Below are positions 16,471-26,353 of a stretch of 64,000 nt of DNA, piece by piece. Position 1 is the stretch's first letter; the number at the start of each line of letters is the position of its first letter. Position numbers and translations under genes: made by a program. Below the pieces are notes generated by a model. It saw only the letters and a program-made list of their open reading frames with translations. It ran no database searches and was not told where the DNA came from. The stretch is from NCBI GenBank assembly GCA_016720905.1, contig JADKJT010000030.1, positions 62,001 through 126,000 on the forward strand, in the 5' to 3' direction. The DNA comes from Gemmatimonadaceae bacterium (lineage in GTDB: Bacteria; Gemmatimonadota; Gemmatimonadetes; Gemmatimonadales; Gemmatimonadaceae).

Positions 16471-17809
16471 CCGTGGCCGAACGCGCGGCGTCCGCCTGCC
16501 ATGCATCACGTTCGAGGTCGCGTCGGGCGCCATCACGTCGCTCGGCTTCCCGCCAGCCGATGTCGCGGCGATACATCGCCCCGTCAAAACCGATGCGGGC
16601 TGCGGCCTCGCGTGAGCGCTGCTGCGCATCGGCAAATGATGCGGCGATGGCCGTGACAGCGAAGACTCTGCCACCACTCGTGCGCAGCACGCCCTCGCGA
16701 TCACGCGTGGTGCCGGCGTGGTACACGCGGATGTCATCGCCAAACGAAGGGAGCTCGATGGGCGAACCCGTTGTGGGGGCGTCCGGGTACCCGCTGGCCG
16801 CCACCACCGTCGTCACCGACGCGGCCTCCCGCCACATAAGGGGGCTGCAGTGCCTGACGCGGGCACCGCGCGCGATGGCCATCAGGGGTTCGAGCAGGCT
16901 ACTGGTAAGCATCGGGAGAATCGCCTGCGTCTCCGGATCGCCGAACCGACAATTGAACTCCACAACCTTCGGACCGTCCGGCGTCATCATGAGGCCAGCA
17001 TACAGCAGGCCCGTGAACGGTGTGCCCCGCTTGCGCAGCGCGTGCAGCGTCGGATGAAACACGCGGTCGGTGATGTCGTCCACCAACGCGGGCGTACAGA
17101 ATGACACCGGCGTGTACGCGCCCATGCCTCCGGTATTCGGACCGTCATCGCCGTCCAGCAGTCGCTTGTGATCCTGCGCGCCCAGCATCGGCATCACGTC
17201 CGTGCCATCGGTGAGCGCGAACAGCGACAACTCCTCACCCGTCATGAACGACTCCACCAGACACTCGTTGCCCGCGTCGCCGAACGCCTTGTCATCGAGG
17301 ATGCGATCGATGGCCGCGTACGCCTCGGCAATGGTATGACAGACGATGACACCTTTGCCGGCTGCAAGGCCTGACGCTTTGATCACGACGGGGGCGCCGA
17401 ACCGGGCCTGCACGGCCTCTTTGGCTTCACTCGCGACGCGATGCGTTTCCGCGTGTGCGGTGGGGATGCCGGCGGCGAGCATCATGGCCTTCGTGTCGGC
17501 CTTTGACGTTTCGACGGTGGCGGCGCCCATCGTCGGACCGAACACCGGGATGCTACGGTATCGCATTTGATCGACGAGGCCAGCCGCGAGCGGCGCTTCC
17601 GGGCCCACCACCACCAGATTCACCGCCTCCGATTCCGCCAACGCGATGAGGGCAGGGAAATCGGTGACGCCAATCGGCTCGATGCGTGCCAGCTCGGCCA
17701 GCCCGGGGTTGCCGGGCGTGGCAATCAGCTCGACAGCCGTATTCTCGCGTGAGAGCGCGTCAGCGAGGGCGTGTTCGCGGCCACCAGAGCCGATGAGCAG
17801 GATCTTCAT
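16454..17809 (-). CDS. purD: phosphoribosylamine-glycine ligase
   Basis: The 451-aa ATP-grasp enzyme of purine synthesis (GAR synthetase). It starts MKILLIGSGGREHALADAL and contains VVGPEAPLAAGLVD, PVVIKASGLAAGKGVIVC, GPNTGGMGAYTP and VVEFNCRFGDPETQ, all PurD hallmarks. About 20 Arg/Ala-rich residues extend the C-terminus beyond the usual family end, and this tail overlaps the mutM start. It is the first gene of a purD-mutM-uvrC-like transcript. Confidence 0.95.
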   Translation of the reverse strand: MKILLIGSGGREHALADALSRENTAVELIATPGNPGLAELARIEPIGVTDFPALIALAESEAVNLVVVGPEAPLAAGLVDQMRYRSIPVFGPTMGAATVETSKADTKAMMLAAGIPTAHAETHRVASEAKEAVQARFGAPVVIKASGLAAGKGVIVCHTIAEAYAAIDRILDDKAFGDAGNECLVESFMTGEELSLFALTDGTDVMPMLGAQDHKRLLDGDDGPNTGGMGAYTPVSFCTPALVDDITDRVFHPTLHALRKRGTPFTGLLYAGLMMTPDGPKVVEFNCRFGDPETQAILPMLTSSLLEPLMAIARGARVRHCSPLMWREAASVTTVVAASGYPDAPTTGSPIELPSFGDDIRVYHAGTTRDREGVLRTSGGRVFAVTAIAASFADAQQRSREAAARIGFDGAMYRRDIGWREAERRDGARRDLERDAWQADAARSATDAGAS

Positions 17810-17860
17810 ACGGCAAAACTAACGCGGAGGCCGCACGGAATCCGGCCACCGCCAGACTGG

Positions 17861-18865
17861 TCAGCCCCCTGAACCGCCCGTGCCCGATGCCGATCGGAAG
17901 GCCTCCTTGAAGGCATCGGTTGCCCGCCCGATGGCATCGCCCACCGACTGCGCCGCAGCTTTCGCCTGCTCGGTGTAGTAGTCGCCCGCTTCGCGCATAT
18001 CGTCACGCAGGGGCCGCTCGCCTTCCGCGCCGCGCCTGGTGTACTCACCCGCCATGATCCGGGCGTAGTCACCCGACTGTTCCCATCGCTGCAACTCGGC
18101 CACGCGGACGGTGTGAAACGGGTGCTCGCGCAACGCGGTGTTCATGGCTTTGAGCACGCTGTCCCACGTGGTGCCGCCCACATCGTACTCCTGCGCCTGG
18201 GCGAGATATGCGTCGAGGTCGATCGCGTCACCCATCGATCGACCGCCGGCCAGCTTGAGAAACGTCATGAGACTGCCACGAGGGTCCTGCGTGCCCAGCA
18301 TTCCCGCCCGGTCAGCCGACAGCTCCGACTTGCGATACCACTCCAGCAGCGCGAGTTGAAATGGCAACAACGCAATCGAGGCGAGCAGAGGCAGCGCGCT
18401 CATGCCGAAGAAGAGCACGATCAACGCAATGGTCCGGTACGTGGTGTGGCCGGTGATGATGTGGCCGACTTCATGGGCCAGCACAAAGCGCTGTTCATCG
18501 GGCTCGAGCAATTCCAGCGTACCGGAACTGATCACGATGAACGGATTCCCGAACCCCACGGCTCCCGCGTTGGCGATCGGGGTCTGCGTCACATACAGCT
18601 GTGGGACGGGATGCCCGGTCTGCGGCCAGTCGAGTGCCTGCAGGACCTCTTGATAGATCGCATGCAACTGCGGGCGCTGCGTCGGGCCAATCAGGACGGC
18701 GTCACCCAGAAACAGGTTACGGACGCCGGCTTCGCCGAACACGCTGGCGATCCGGCGGATCACTTCGTCGAAGCCCGGAATGGAGCGAAGGGTATTCAGG
18801 GCGGCGCGGTCGGCCGGATGCTCCCAGCTGACGGAGGAAATCTGCGTGAGCGAAATGCGCGACAT
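17861..18865 (-). CDS. M48-family membrane zinc metalloprotease
   Basis: The 334-aa protein has the zinc-binding helix VLAHEVGHIITGHTTY near residue 130, followed by two hydrophobic segments and the third ligand region ELSADRAGML. The N-terminus lacks a signal peptide, and the protein ends in a Ser/Gly tail after an amphipathic Ala-rich helix. Such HtpX/Ste24-like enzymes degrade misfolded membrane proteins. It is a single-gene unit between purD and the PLP enzyme. Confidence 0.85.
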   Translation of the reverse strand: MSRISLTQISSVSWEHPADRAALNTLRSIPGFDEVIRRIASVFGEAGVRNLFLGDAVLIGPTQRPQLHAIYQEVLQALDWPQTGHPVPQLYVTQTPIANAGAVGFGNPFIVISSGTLELLEPDEQRFVLAHEVGHIITGHTTYRTIALIVLFFGMSALPLLASIALLPFQLALLEWYRKSELSADRAGMLGTQDPRGSLMTFLKLAGGRSMGDAIDLDAYLAQAQEYDVGGTTWDSVLKAMNTALREHPFHTVRVAELQRWEQSGDYARIMAGEYTRRGAEGERPLRDDMREAGDYYTEQAKAAAQSVGDAIGRATDAFKEAFRSASGTGGSGG

Positions 18866-18940
18866 GATCGGGCGGGTTGGGGGACCGGTCGGTTACCCGT
18901 GACTACGGCGGGATGCTCAGGAGGTTCCAGAGCGCCCGCC

Positions 18941-20110
18941 TTACAGACCAGCCAGTGCCCCGTCCAGATCCGCGATCAGGTCCTCGACGTCCTCGATGCC
19001 GCAGGAGAGTCGCACCATCCCATTGGTAAGCCCCATCGCCTCTTTCACCTCCGCCGGTACGGAGCCGTGCGTCATGGTGAAGGGATGGTTGGTGAGGGAC
19101 TCGACCCCCCCCAGCGACTCCGCCAGCGAGAAGACCCGCACCTTTTGCAGGAACCGGTTGGCGTTGTCCTGCGACCCCAGTTCCAGCGTCATCATGCCCC
19201 CAAACCCGGACATCTGTGATGCCGCCAGCGCATGCTGAGGGTGGTTGGGAAGTCCGGGGTAGATGATGCGCTCGGGGCCGAGGCGGTTGAGCAACCAGGC
19301 GGCGATCTGCCGCCCATTGGCGTCGTGCTGGCGCATGCGGAGCGGCAGCGTCTTGGTTCCCCTGAGGGCGAGCCACGCATCGAACGGGCCGGGGACGGCG
19401 CCGGCGGCATTCAGGATGAACTGCAGCCGATCGGCCAGATCATCCTCAAGAACGACGGCAATCCCGCCGATCATATCAGAGTGACCATTCAGGTACTTCG
19501 TCGTGGAGTGCCACACAATATCCGCTCCGAATTCCAACGGTCGCTGGAAGACCGGAGTGGCGAAGGTGTTGTCCACGATGAGCAGTGCCTGGTGCCGCTT
19601 GGCGATGTCGCTCATGGCGGCCAAATCGGTCAGCCACATGAGCGGATTGGTCGGCGTCTCCACGAGCAGTGCGCGCGTGGTCGGCGTCATCGCATCCGCG
19701 ACGATCTGCGGATCGCGTGTGTCCACGTACGAGAACGACAGACCCATATGACGCAGGATCCGGTCGAACAGTCGGAAGGTGCCCCCGTAGACGTTTTCGC
19801 CGCAGACGATGTGATCGCCGGCGCGGAACAGCTTCATGATCGAGTCGAGGCAGCCCATGCCACTGCCGAACGCGAGCCCATGCCGGCCGCCTTCAAGCGT
19901 CGCGACATTACGTTCGAGCGCCTGTCGCGTCGGGTTCTTTCCGCGGGCGTACTCGTATCCCTTGTTGAGTCCGATCCCGTCCTGCACGTACGTGGACGTC
20001 AGGTAGACCGGCGTCATGATGGCACCCGACAGGGGATCAGGGCGCTGACCGGCGTGAATGGCTCGGGTGGAGAGTCCGCCCGCAAGATCTTCGTCGTAGA
20101 TGCGCGTCAT
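18941..20110 (-). CDS. Cys/Met metabolism PLP-dependent enzyme (cystathionine gamma-synthase/lyase type)
   Basis: A 389-aa fold-type I PLP enzyme. It carries TRAIHAGQRPDPLSGA, the SGMGCLDSIMKLF phosphate-binding region, ETPTNPLMWLTD, VDNTFATPVFQRP and the Schiff-base lysine in HSTTKYLNGHSD. The family includes MetB, MetC/CGL and methionine gamma-lyase, and sequence alone does not separate them. A second family member (metZ) at 31240 supplies homocysteine synthesis, so this one may act in transsulfuration. ATG 20110 starts at the normal family position. Divergent from the HD-GYP gene. Confidence 0.85.
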   Translation of the reverse strand: MTRIYDEDLAGGLSTRAIHAGQRPDPLSGAIMTPVYLTSTYVQDGIGLNKGYEYARGKNPTRQALERNVATLEGGRHGLAFGSGMGCLDSIMKLFRAGDHIVCGENVYGGTFRLFDRILRHMGLSFSYVDTRDPQIVADAMTPTTRALLVETPTNPLMWLTDLAAMSDIAKRHQALLIVDNTFATPVFQRPLEFGADIVWHSTTKYLNGHSDMIGGIAVVLEDDLADRLQFILNAAGAVPGPFDAWLALRGTKTLPLRMRQHDANGRQIAAWLLNRLGPERIIYPGLPNHPQHALAASQMSGFGGMMTLELGSQDNANRFLQKVRVFSLAESLGGVESLTNHPFTMTHGSVPAEVKEAMGLTNGMVRLSCGIEDVEDLIADLDGALAGL

Positions 20111-20276
20111 GGTCTTCGGCTGGTGCGTTCGGGCGAGGAGGGAAAGGCTGAAAGTAACGGCCCGTTGCGGGTGGGGCGAGCCGGCGTGCGCGAAACACAC
20201 GATCCCAGAGTCTCGCATCGGGCGCCCAGCGGTCACTGGCCCGACGGCCCTCGCGATCCCAGGCCGGCCGCCTGAC

Positions 20277-21362
20277 GTGACGCCTTCCGGCAGTGCGTTA
20301 CACGATAGCGCTCGACGCTGCGTCATTGTCGATGATGAAGCACCGCTGCGAACGCTGCTCCGGCGCCTCATGGAAGCTGAGGGATTCTCCTGCCGGGAAG
20401 CGTCCTCGGGCGACGAGGCACTGTCCCTGCTGGAAGCGGAGCCGGTACCGCTGGTGCTCTCGGACTTTCATATGCCGGGTATGGATGGCGGGGTGTTGCT
20501 CCGCGAAATCCATCGCCGTTGGGCGGATACCGCCGTCGTGATGGTCACCGCCGTGTCCGACGTGAACATCGCCGTCCGGTGCCTCGAGGCGGGAGCCATC
20601 GACTATCTCACCAAGCCCTTTGGCATTACGGAAGTTCGCGCGCGCGTGGCGCAGGCCTTGGACAAACGACGCCTGCTGCTCGAGAATCGCGCGTATCGCA
20701 CGGAGCTCGAGGAGCGGGTGACCCTGCAGGCGCGGAAGTATGAGGAACTGTTTCTCGCGTCACTGCAGTCGCTGGCCGAGGCGCTCGAAGTGAAGGACGC
20801 GTACACCTGGGGACACTCAACGCGCGTCTCGCGCTATGCGATGGCGATTGCCCGTGAGTTGGGGATGCCCGCGGCGTTGCAGGAACAGCTGGAATTGGGC
20901 AGCCGCCTTCATGATATCGGCAAGATCGGCGTGCGAGAGGACGTGCTGAACAAGGATGGTTCGCTGACCGCCGACGAATACGCGCATGTCATGGAACACC
21001 CGGTCATCGGCTGGCGCCTGCTGGCGCCGTTGCTCCGCGACATGCCGCACGCGCTGGCGGTGGTGCGATCGCATCATGAGCGCTTCGACGGTCGGGGCAC
21101 ACCCGATGCGCTTCGCGGCCACGAAATCCCGCTTGAAGCGCGTATCACCGCCGTGGCCGATTCCTTCGACGCGATGACGAGTGGACGCGTCTATCGATCG
21201 GGGCTCAGTGTCGAGGTGGCCGTCGCCGAATTGCGACGGTGTGCCGGATCGCAATTCGATCCGGTGTGTGTGGCGGCATTCGAGCGAGCGCTGGAGCAAC
21301 AGGGATTCCCGCGTCCCGAGCACTCGCCGCAACCGGCGGTGCGCCTGCAGATCGTCGCCTGA
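20277..21362 (+). CDS. response regulator with HD-GYP output domain
   Basis: The 361-aa cytosolic protein has a receiver domain (residues 14-128; DD19-20 acidic pocket, phospho-acceptor D63 in VLSDFHMPGMDG, TKPF lysine near 113). A helical linker and an HD-GYP domain follow (GHSTRVSRYAMAIA, LHDIGKIG at about 211, HHERFDGRGTP at about 266). HD-GYP enzymes hydrolyse c-di-GMP to pGpG/GMP. The hallmark GYP here reads GTP, a conservative departure seen in some members. A GTG start at 20277 is inferred, because the ORF continues upstream into the divergent gene without coding character. No histidine kinase is adjacent. Confidence 0.82.
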   Translation: MTPSGSALHDSARRCVIVDDEAPLRTLLRRLMEAEGFSCREASSGDEALSLLEAEPVPLVLSDFHMPGMDGGVLLREIHRRWADTAVVMVTAVSDVNIAVRCLEAGAIDYLTKPFGITEVRARVAQALDKRRLLLENRAYRTELEERVTLQARKYEELFLASLQSLAEALEVKDAYTWGHSTRVSRYAMAIARELGMPAALQEQLELGSRLHDIGKIGVREDVLNKDGSLTADEYAHVMEHPVIGWRLLAPLLRDMPHALAVVRSHHERFDGRGTPDALRGHEIPLEARITAVADSFDAMTSGRVYRSGLSVEVAVAELRRCAGSQFDPVCVAAFERALEQQGFPRPEHSPQPAVRLQIVA

Positions 21363-21378
21363 TTGCCGTTCGCGAGAG

Positions 21379-22827
21379 TCAGATCGGACTATCGTCTGGC
21401 GACCGCACGTGTACCAGCGAGGGCTGTTTGTACAAGCTCAGCTGCGTTTCGCACCACCGCCGCACGTCCGATTCGCTGACGCGGCCGGTGACGTCCACCC
21501 CAATGTCATGGCCACGGACCGGATCCGGAATCGCCTGCACGCGCACCTGCAATACGCCGGGGAGTTCACCGATCACGCGCTCGAGTTCGCGCGGGTAGAT
21601 GTTGAAACCGTTGTGGGTGAACATCGCCTTGAGCAATCCACGAAACACGATCACGCCGTCGGCGTCGGCCGCCCCCAGATCGCCGGTGTGCAACCATCCG
21701 TCGCGGATCGCAAGTCCGTCGGTCGCACCCCTGACGTATCCCATGAAGACGTTGGGACCGCGCACGCAGATCTCGCCGTCCACGCCGGTCGGGCATACGG
21801 CACCGGTCGCTGGATCGCGGATCGTCACGGCCACGTCGGGCATCGCCACGCCCAACGTCCCGCGTCGATTGTCGTGCGCTATGGTGTTGGCCAGGCATAC
21901 CGGCGCCGCCTCCGTCAGTCCGTACCCCTGCCGCAACTCCACACCGGTGAGTTCGGCGAATTGCTCCTGCAGCGTGGGGGAGAGCGGCGCCCCTCCGCAG
22001 ATGCACGTCTGCAGCCGATGTTTGGTCGCGGGGACGCCGCGACGTTCGATCGCCTGCACCAGGGCGGCGAAGATCGCCGGCACCCCGATCAGCCGCGTGA
22101 TCGACTGCTGTTCAATCAGTTCCAGCGCTCTGACAGGGTTGAAGCGAGCCATCGTCGTGATGCGGCCGCCGGCCAGCAGCGGGGCGGCGGCACTCACCGT
22201 CAACCCGAAGAGGTGGGCGAAAGGCAGCAACGCCAGGGAATGGTCATCTGGTGTGAGTCCCATCGCGAGCACAGCGGAGCGTGCGTTGGCGAGCAGGTTT
22301 CGATGTGACAGGCGCGCACCGCGCAACCGACCGGCCATGGCCGACGTGTAGACGATGACGCATTCTTCGTGGTGTCCCTCGACGTCGCGCGTGCCAGACA
22401 GCGCCAGGCCATGATGCGAGCCGAGGTCGACATCTTTTGCTCGGCCTTCAATGACCACCCGTGCAGTGCGCGGTACGTCGTCCATAAGCACCATCGGGGT
22501 ATCGGCCGGCAGGTGGGTTGCCAGCGCGGCAATGGTAATGACCGCGCCGACTTCCGCATCCTGGAGCTGCCAGGCAAGCTCCGGCGGCGCCGCGAGGGGA
22601 TTGAGAAGTACGGCTCCTCGCCCATCGCACGCCGCCAGCGCGGTCAGGAACGCGGGCCCGGTCGGCAGCAGGATCGCCGCGCGTCGACCGGCCAGCGCCC
22701 GAACGAGCGGCGCTGAACGCTGTAGCAGCGTCAGGCCGGCCGCGATCAGCTGCTGGCACGGTGCGTCGTCAACGCGACCACCGGCGGCCGCCAGCGCCAA
22801 AGGGAGGATGGAAAGCGGATCAGCCAT
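21379..22827 (-). CDS. AMP-binding acyl-CoA synthetase-like protein with degenerate catalytic motifs
   Basis: The 482-aa protein has the ANL-superfamily layout: a shortened N-terminal domain, LPFAHLFGLTVSAAAPL, GAPLSPTLQEQFAELTG, GYGLTEAAPVCLANT, and the hinge region LHTGDLGAADADGVIVFRG with NGFNIYPRELERVI. However, the phosphate-binding loop normally (S/T)(S/G)(S/T)TGxPKG reads YTSAMAGRLRGA, lacking the Thr and Lys. The C-terminus stops at VHVRSPDDSPI, before the catalytic lysine motif (PxTxxGK). It may be inactive, regulatory or a binding protein. It starts at 22827 and is divergent from glmM. Confidence 0.7.
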   Translation of the reverse strand: MADPLSILPLALAAAGGRVDDAPCQQLIAAGLTLLQRSAPLVRALAGRRAAILLPTGPAFLTALAACDGRGAVLLNPLAAPPELAWQLQDAEVGAVITIAALATHLPADTPMVLMDDVPRTARVVIEGRAKDVDLGSHHGLALSGTRDVEGHHEECVIVYTSAMAGRLRGARLSHRNLLANARSAVLAMGLTPDDHSLALLPFAHLFGLTVSAAAPLLAGGRITTMARFNPVRALELIEQQSITRLIGVPAIFAALVQAIERRGVPATKHRLQTCICGGAPLSPTLQEQFAELTGVELRQGYGLTEAAPVCLANTIAHDNRRGTLGVAMPDVAVTIRDPATGAVCPTGVDGEICVRGPNVFMGYVRGATDGLAIRDGWLHTGDLGAADADGVIVFRGLLKAMFTHNGFNIYPRELERVIGELPGVLQVRVQAIPDPVRGHDIGVDVTGRVSESDVRRWCETQLSLYKQPSLVHVRSPDDSPI

Positions 22828-23100
22828 GGGAGGAGCATATCCAACCGTGCCAGCGGGGGCCATCTCCGTAACGGGCCGCCCATGAAATCGTCCATGCGAT
22901 GGAGATGCGTCTGTCAGCCACTGGGTCCATGGCCACACCCTTCCTTGGGACTATTGGTAGGGGGGAAGAGGCCGCCTAACTTGCACGCCGGTTTCGTGAT
23001 AGCAGTAGAAGGACGAGTGAAGCACCGAATACCAAATGCGTAACAGCGATCGATCTGCGGGATAGATCTGGCAGGCCATTCGAATCTGATGAGGGACGGC
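22828..23100. promoter_or_regulatory. 273-bp divergent intergenic region
   Basis: It separates the divergent acyl-CoA synthetase-like gene and glmM and should contain both promoters. No inverted repeat, riboswitch-like fold or clear operator was recognised. A GAGGGA Shine-Dalgarno sequence (about 23091) precedes glmM. Confidence 0.4.
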
Positions 23101-24474
23101 ATGGCATTTGAAGGGCTGATGGTGAGTGTGTCCGGCGTGCGCGGCCGGGTTGGCGCGGGGCTTACCCCGGAGGTCGTGGCGACATTCGCTGCGGCGTTCG
23201 GCGCGTGGGCGTCGCGCAATGGCGTGCGCACGATTGTCGTCGGTCGTGACAGCCGCGTGTCCGGCCCGATGTTCACGCGCATTGTTCACGGCGCGCTGCA
23301 GTCTGTCGGTTGCACGGTGATTGACATCGGCATGGTGCCGACGCCCACGATTCAGCTTGCCGTGGAATATCATCACGCCGCGGGCGGCCTCGGCATCACG
23401 GCCAGCCACAATCCGATCGAGTGGAACGCCCTCAAGTTCATCGGTCCATCCGGCCTGTTCCTTTCCGCGTCCGAAGGCAGCGACATGCGCGCGCTCATGG
23501 ACGCCGGCGTGCCTCGCGCCACGTGGGATCGGCTTGGCGACGTTGTCGGTGATCCGGACGCCGTTCGTCGACACATCGATCAAGTGCTTGCGCTGCCCTA
23601 TCTCGACGTGGCCGGAATTCGGGCGCGCGGTTTTCGCGTGGCCCTGGACTGCTGTCATGGCGCCGGTGCGGTGATCATGCCCGAGTTGCTCACCGCGTTG
23701 GGCTGCGAAGTCTTCGCCATGGGCATGACGCCGGACGGTGTCTTTCCTCGACCGCCTGAACCGGTCGCGGAGAACCTTGGCGAGCTGGCGACCCTGGTGC
23801 GGAACGTCGGGGCCGACGTGGGATTTGCCACCGATCCTGATGTGGATCGATTGGCCCTCGTGCTCGATGATGGGCAGGCGCCGGGCGAGGACTACACGCT
23901 CGCGTTCGCGGCCCGCACGGTGTTGAAGCATCGACCGGGGCCGGTCGTCACGAACCTGTCCACCAGCAAGGTGGTCGCTGATGTGGCGGCGGAAGCGGGC
24001 GTTCCGTTCCACTTTGCCAAGGTGGGTGAGGTCAACGTGGCGATGGCCATGCGTGATCTTGGCGCGACAATCGGGGGCGAGGGAAACGGCGGCGTGATCC
24101 TTCCGGAATTGCATCTGGGTCGTGATGCGCCGGTGGGTGCTGCACTGCTGCTGCAACTGATGCTCGAAGAAGGTCGCCCGCTGTCGCACCTGCGGGCGGA
24201 CAAGCCGCGCTATGTGATCGTGAAGGACAAACTCGACCGTCCGAACGTTCAACTCGACGCGGTGTATGCCGCGTTGCGTGCCGCGTTCCCCGACGCGGTC
24301 GCAGATACGCAGGATGGCCTTCGGCTGGATTGGGCCGATCGCTGGGTGCATCTCCGCCCCTCGGGGACGGAGCCGATTGTTCGTGTGATTGCCGAGGCGC
24401 CTGCGGAAGCGGATGCCCGACAGCTCATTGCCCAGGCGCGCAAGCCGTTGGCCGATCTGGCCGCGGGCACCTGA
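23101..24474 (+). CDS. glmM: phosphoglucosamine mutase-like phosphohexomutase
   Basis: A 457-aa alpha-D-phosphohexomutase. Motifs are GITASHNPIEWNALKF with the phospho-Ser, TDPDVDRLALVLDDG (metal loop), GGEGNGGVI (sugar loop) and HLRPSGTEPIVRV (phosphate loop). The pairing with glmS downstream supports conversion of GlcN-6-P to GlcN-1-P for UDP-GlcNAc. ATG 23101 is preferred over 23089 because GAGGGA lies 5 nt upstream. Related phosphomannomutase/phosphoglucomutase activity cannot be excluded. Confidence 0.87.
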   Translation: MAFEGLMVSVSGVRGRVGAGLTPEVVATFAAAFGAWASRNGVRTIVVGRDSRVSGPMFTRIVHGALQSVGCTVIDIGMVPTPTIQLAVEYHHAAGGLGITASHNPIEWNALKFIGPSGLFLSASEGSDMRALMDAGVPRATWDRLGDVVGDPDAVRRHIDQVLALPYLDVAGIRARGFRVALDCCHGAGAVIMPELLTALGCEVFAMGMTPDGVFPRPPEPVAENLGELATLVRNVGADVGFATDPDVDRLALVLDDGQAPGEDYTLAFAARTVLKHRPGPVVTNLSTSKVVADVAAEAGVPFHFAKVGEVNVAMAMRDLGATIGGEGNGGVILPELHLGRDAPVGAALLLQLMLEEGRPLSHLRADKPRYVIVKDKLDRPNVQLDAVYAALRAAFPDAVADTQDGLRLDWADRWVHLRPSGTEPIVRVIAEAPAEADARQLIAQARKPLADLAAGT

Positions 24475-24510
24475 CCGACGTTCGCAAGACTCCTCAGACC
24501 TACTCCTACC

Positions 24511-26337
24511 ATGTGCGGAATCGTTGGATACGTCGGCGACAAGATCGCCACCCCCGTCCTGCTCGACGGCCTCAAGCGCCTTGAGTATCGCGGCTACGAC
24601 TCGGCGGGCGTCGCGATCATGAACGGCAAGGGCGTGGAGACACGCAAGGCGGCGGGGAAGATCTCGCGTCTGGAGTCGGTCATCGATGCCAATCCGCCGC
24701 GGGGCACGCTGGGGATCGGTCACACGCGCTGGGCGACGCACGGCCCGCCGACCGAAGGCAATGCGCACCCGCATGTGAGCACCGATCGCTCGATCGCCGT
24801 GGTGCACAACGGCATCATCGAGAACGCCACCGTCCTCAAGGCCGGTCTGGAAGCGCGCGGGTTCGTGTTCACGTCGGATACTGACACCGAAGTGCTTGCG
24901 CATCTCATCGAAGCCGCCTATGCCGGCAACCTCGAAGCCGCCGTCATAGAGGCGTTGCGTCAGGTCGAGGGCACCTATGGCATCGCGGTCATCTCGTCCA
25001 AGGAGAAGGACAAGATCGTGGCGGCCCGCAAAGGCAGCCCGCTGCTGGTTGGCCTGGGTGACGGCGAGTACTTCATCGCCTCCGACGCGTCGGCCATTCT
25101 GGCCTACACCCGCAATGTGATCTATCTCGACGACGGTGACGTCGCGGTGATCACGCGCGACGGGTACAAGGTGCTCGATCTGGACTCCGTGCTGCTGGAC
25201 AAGCCGGTGTCGCGCATCGACTGGGACCTCGAACAGATCGAGCGTGGCGGGTATCCGCATTTCATGCTCAAGGAAATCTTTGAGCAGCCCACGACGGTGG
25301 AAAACACCATGCGTGGCCGACTGATTCTCGAGGAAGGCTTCTCGAAGCTGGGCGGATTGAACATCTCGAAGGAAGACTTGCTCAAGGTCGACAACATCAT
25401 CATCACCGCCTGCGGCACCAGCTGGCATTCGGCGTTGATCGGTGAGATGATGATCGAAGAGCTGTGCCGCATTCCGGTGGAAGTGGAATACGCGTCGGAG
25501 TTCCGTTACCGCAATCCGATCGTGACCCCGACCACGCTGTGCATTGTGATATCGCAGTCCGGCGAAACGGCCGATACGCTGGCTGCCATGCGCGAAGCCA
25601 AACGACGCGGTGCGCGCACGCTGGGCCTGGTGAATGTCGTCGGCTCCACGATTGCCCGTGAGGATGACGGCGGCATCTACCTGCACGCGGGCCCCGAGAT
25701 CGGCGTCGCGTCCACCAAGGCGTTCAGCAGCCAGGTGGTGGCACTGGCGCTGTTCACGCTCAAGCTGGCGCGATTGCGCAACCTGTCGGTCGCGCAGGGT
25801 CGCGAGATCGCGCAGGCGCTGGCCAAGCTTCCCGAGCAGATCCAGTCGATACTCGACCGTGCCGATGAAGTAGAAGCACTGGCGGAAGAATTCAAGCGCG
25901 CCACGAATTTCCTGTATCTGGGTCGCGGCTACAATTTCCCGGCCGCCCTGGAAGGCGCGCTCAAGCTCAAGGAAATCAGCTACATCCATGCCGAGGGATA
26001 CCCGGCCGCAGAGATGAAGCATGGACCCATCGCGCTCATCGACGAAATGATGCCGGTGGTGTGTATTGCGCCACATGATTCCGTGTTCGAGAAGATCACG
26101 TCGAACATCCAGGAAGTGAAAGCGCGCAAGGGCAAGATCATCGCGATCACCACGCGTGATGAGCCGTCGTTGGCGGGAAAGCTGGACTATGAGTTCCGCA
26201 TTCCGGAGACGGTCGATCTGCTCACGCCGATCCTGGCCAGTGTCCCGTTGCAATTGCTGGCGTACTACATCGCGGTCAAGCGTGGCTGCAACGTCGACCA
26301 GCCGCGCAATCTGGCGAAGTCGGTCACGGTGGAGTAG
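24511..26337 (+). CDS. glmS: glutamine-fructose-6-phosphate aminotransferase
   Basis: The 608-aa enzyme begins MCGIVGYVGD with the N-terminal nucleophile Cys after Met removal. Its glutaminase domain spans residues 1-225 (GIGHTRWATHGPPTEGNAHP), followed by two SIS domains (ACGTSWHSALIGEMM, SQSGETADTLAAM, LGRGYNFPAALEGALKLKE). It ends PRNLAKSVTVE as in canonical GlmS. It makes glucosamine-6-phosphate for cell-wall precursors and follows glmM by 36 bp. No glmS-type ribozyme is visible in that short gap. Confidence 0.96.
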   Translation: MCGIVGYVGDKIATPVLLDGLKRLEYRGYDSAGVAIMNGKGVETRKAAGKISRLESVIDANPPRGTLGIGHTRWATHGPPTEGNAHPHVSTDRSIAVVHNGIIENATVLKAGLEARGFVFTSDTDTEVLAHLIEAAYAGNLEAAVIEALRQVEGTYGIAVISSKEKDKIVAARKGSPLLVGLGDGEYFIASDASAILAYTRNVIYLDDGDVAVITRDGYKVLDLDSVLLDKPVSRIDWDLEQIERGGYPHFMLKEIFEQPTTVENTMRGRLILEEGFSKLGGLNISKEDLLKVDNIIITACGTSWHSALIGEMMIEELCRIPVEVEYASEFRYRNPIVTPTTLCIVISQSGETADTLAAMREAKRRGARTLGLVNVVGSTIAREDDGGIYLHAGPEIGVASTKAFSSQVVALALFTLKLARLRNLSVAQGREIAQALAKLPEQIQSILDRADEVEALAEEFKRATNFLYLGRGYNFPAALEGALKLKEISYIHAEGYPAAEMKHGPIALIDEMMPVVCIAPHDSVFEKITSNIQEVKARKGKIIAITTRDEPSLAGKLDYEFRIPETVDLLTPILASVPLQLLAYYIAVKRGCNVDQPRNLAKSVTVE

Positions 26338-26353
26338 GCGGCGCACGGGATCT

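Noticed and set aside
24475..24510. glmS ribozyme-like regulation upstream of glmS
   Set aside because: The 36-bp gap is too short for the ribozyme and no core elements are visible.
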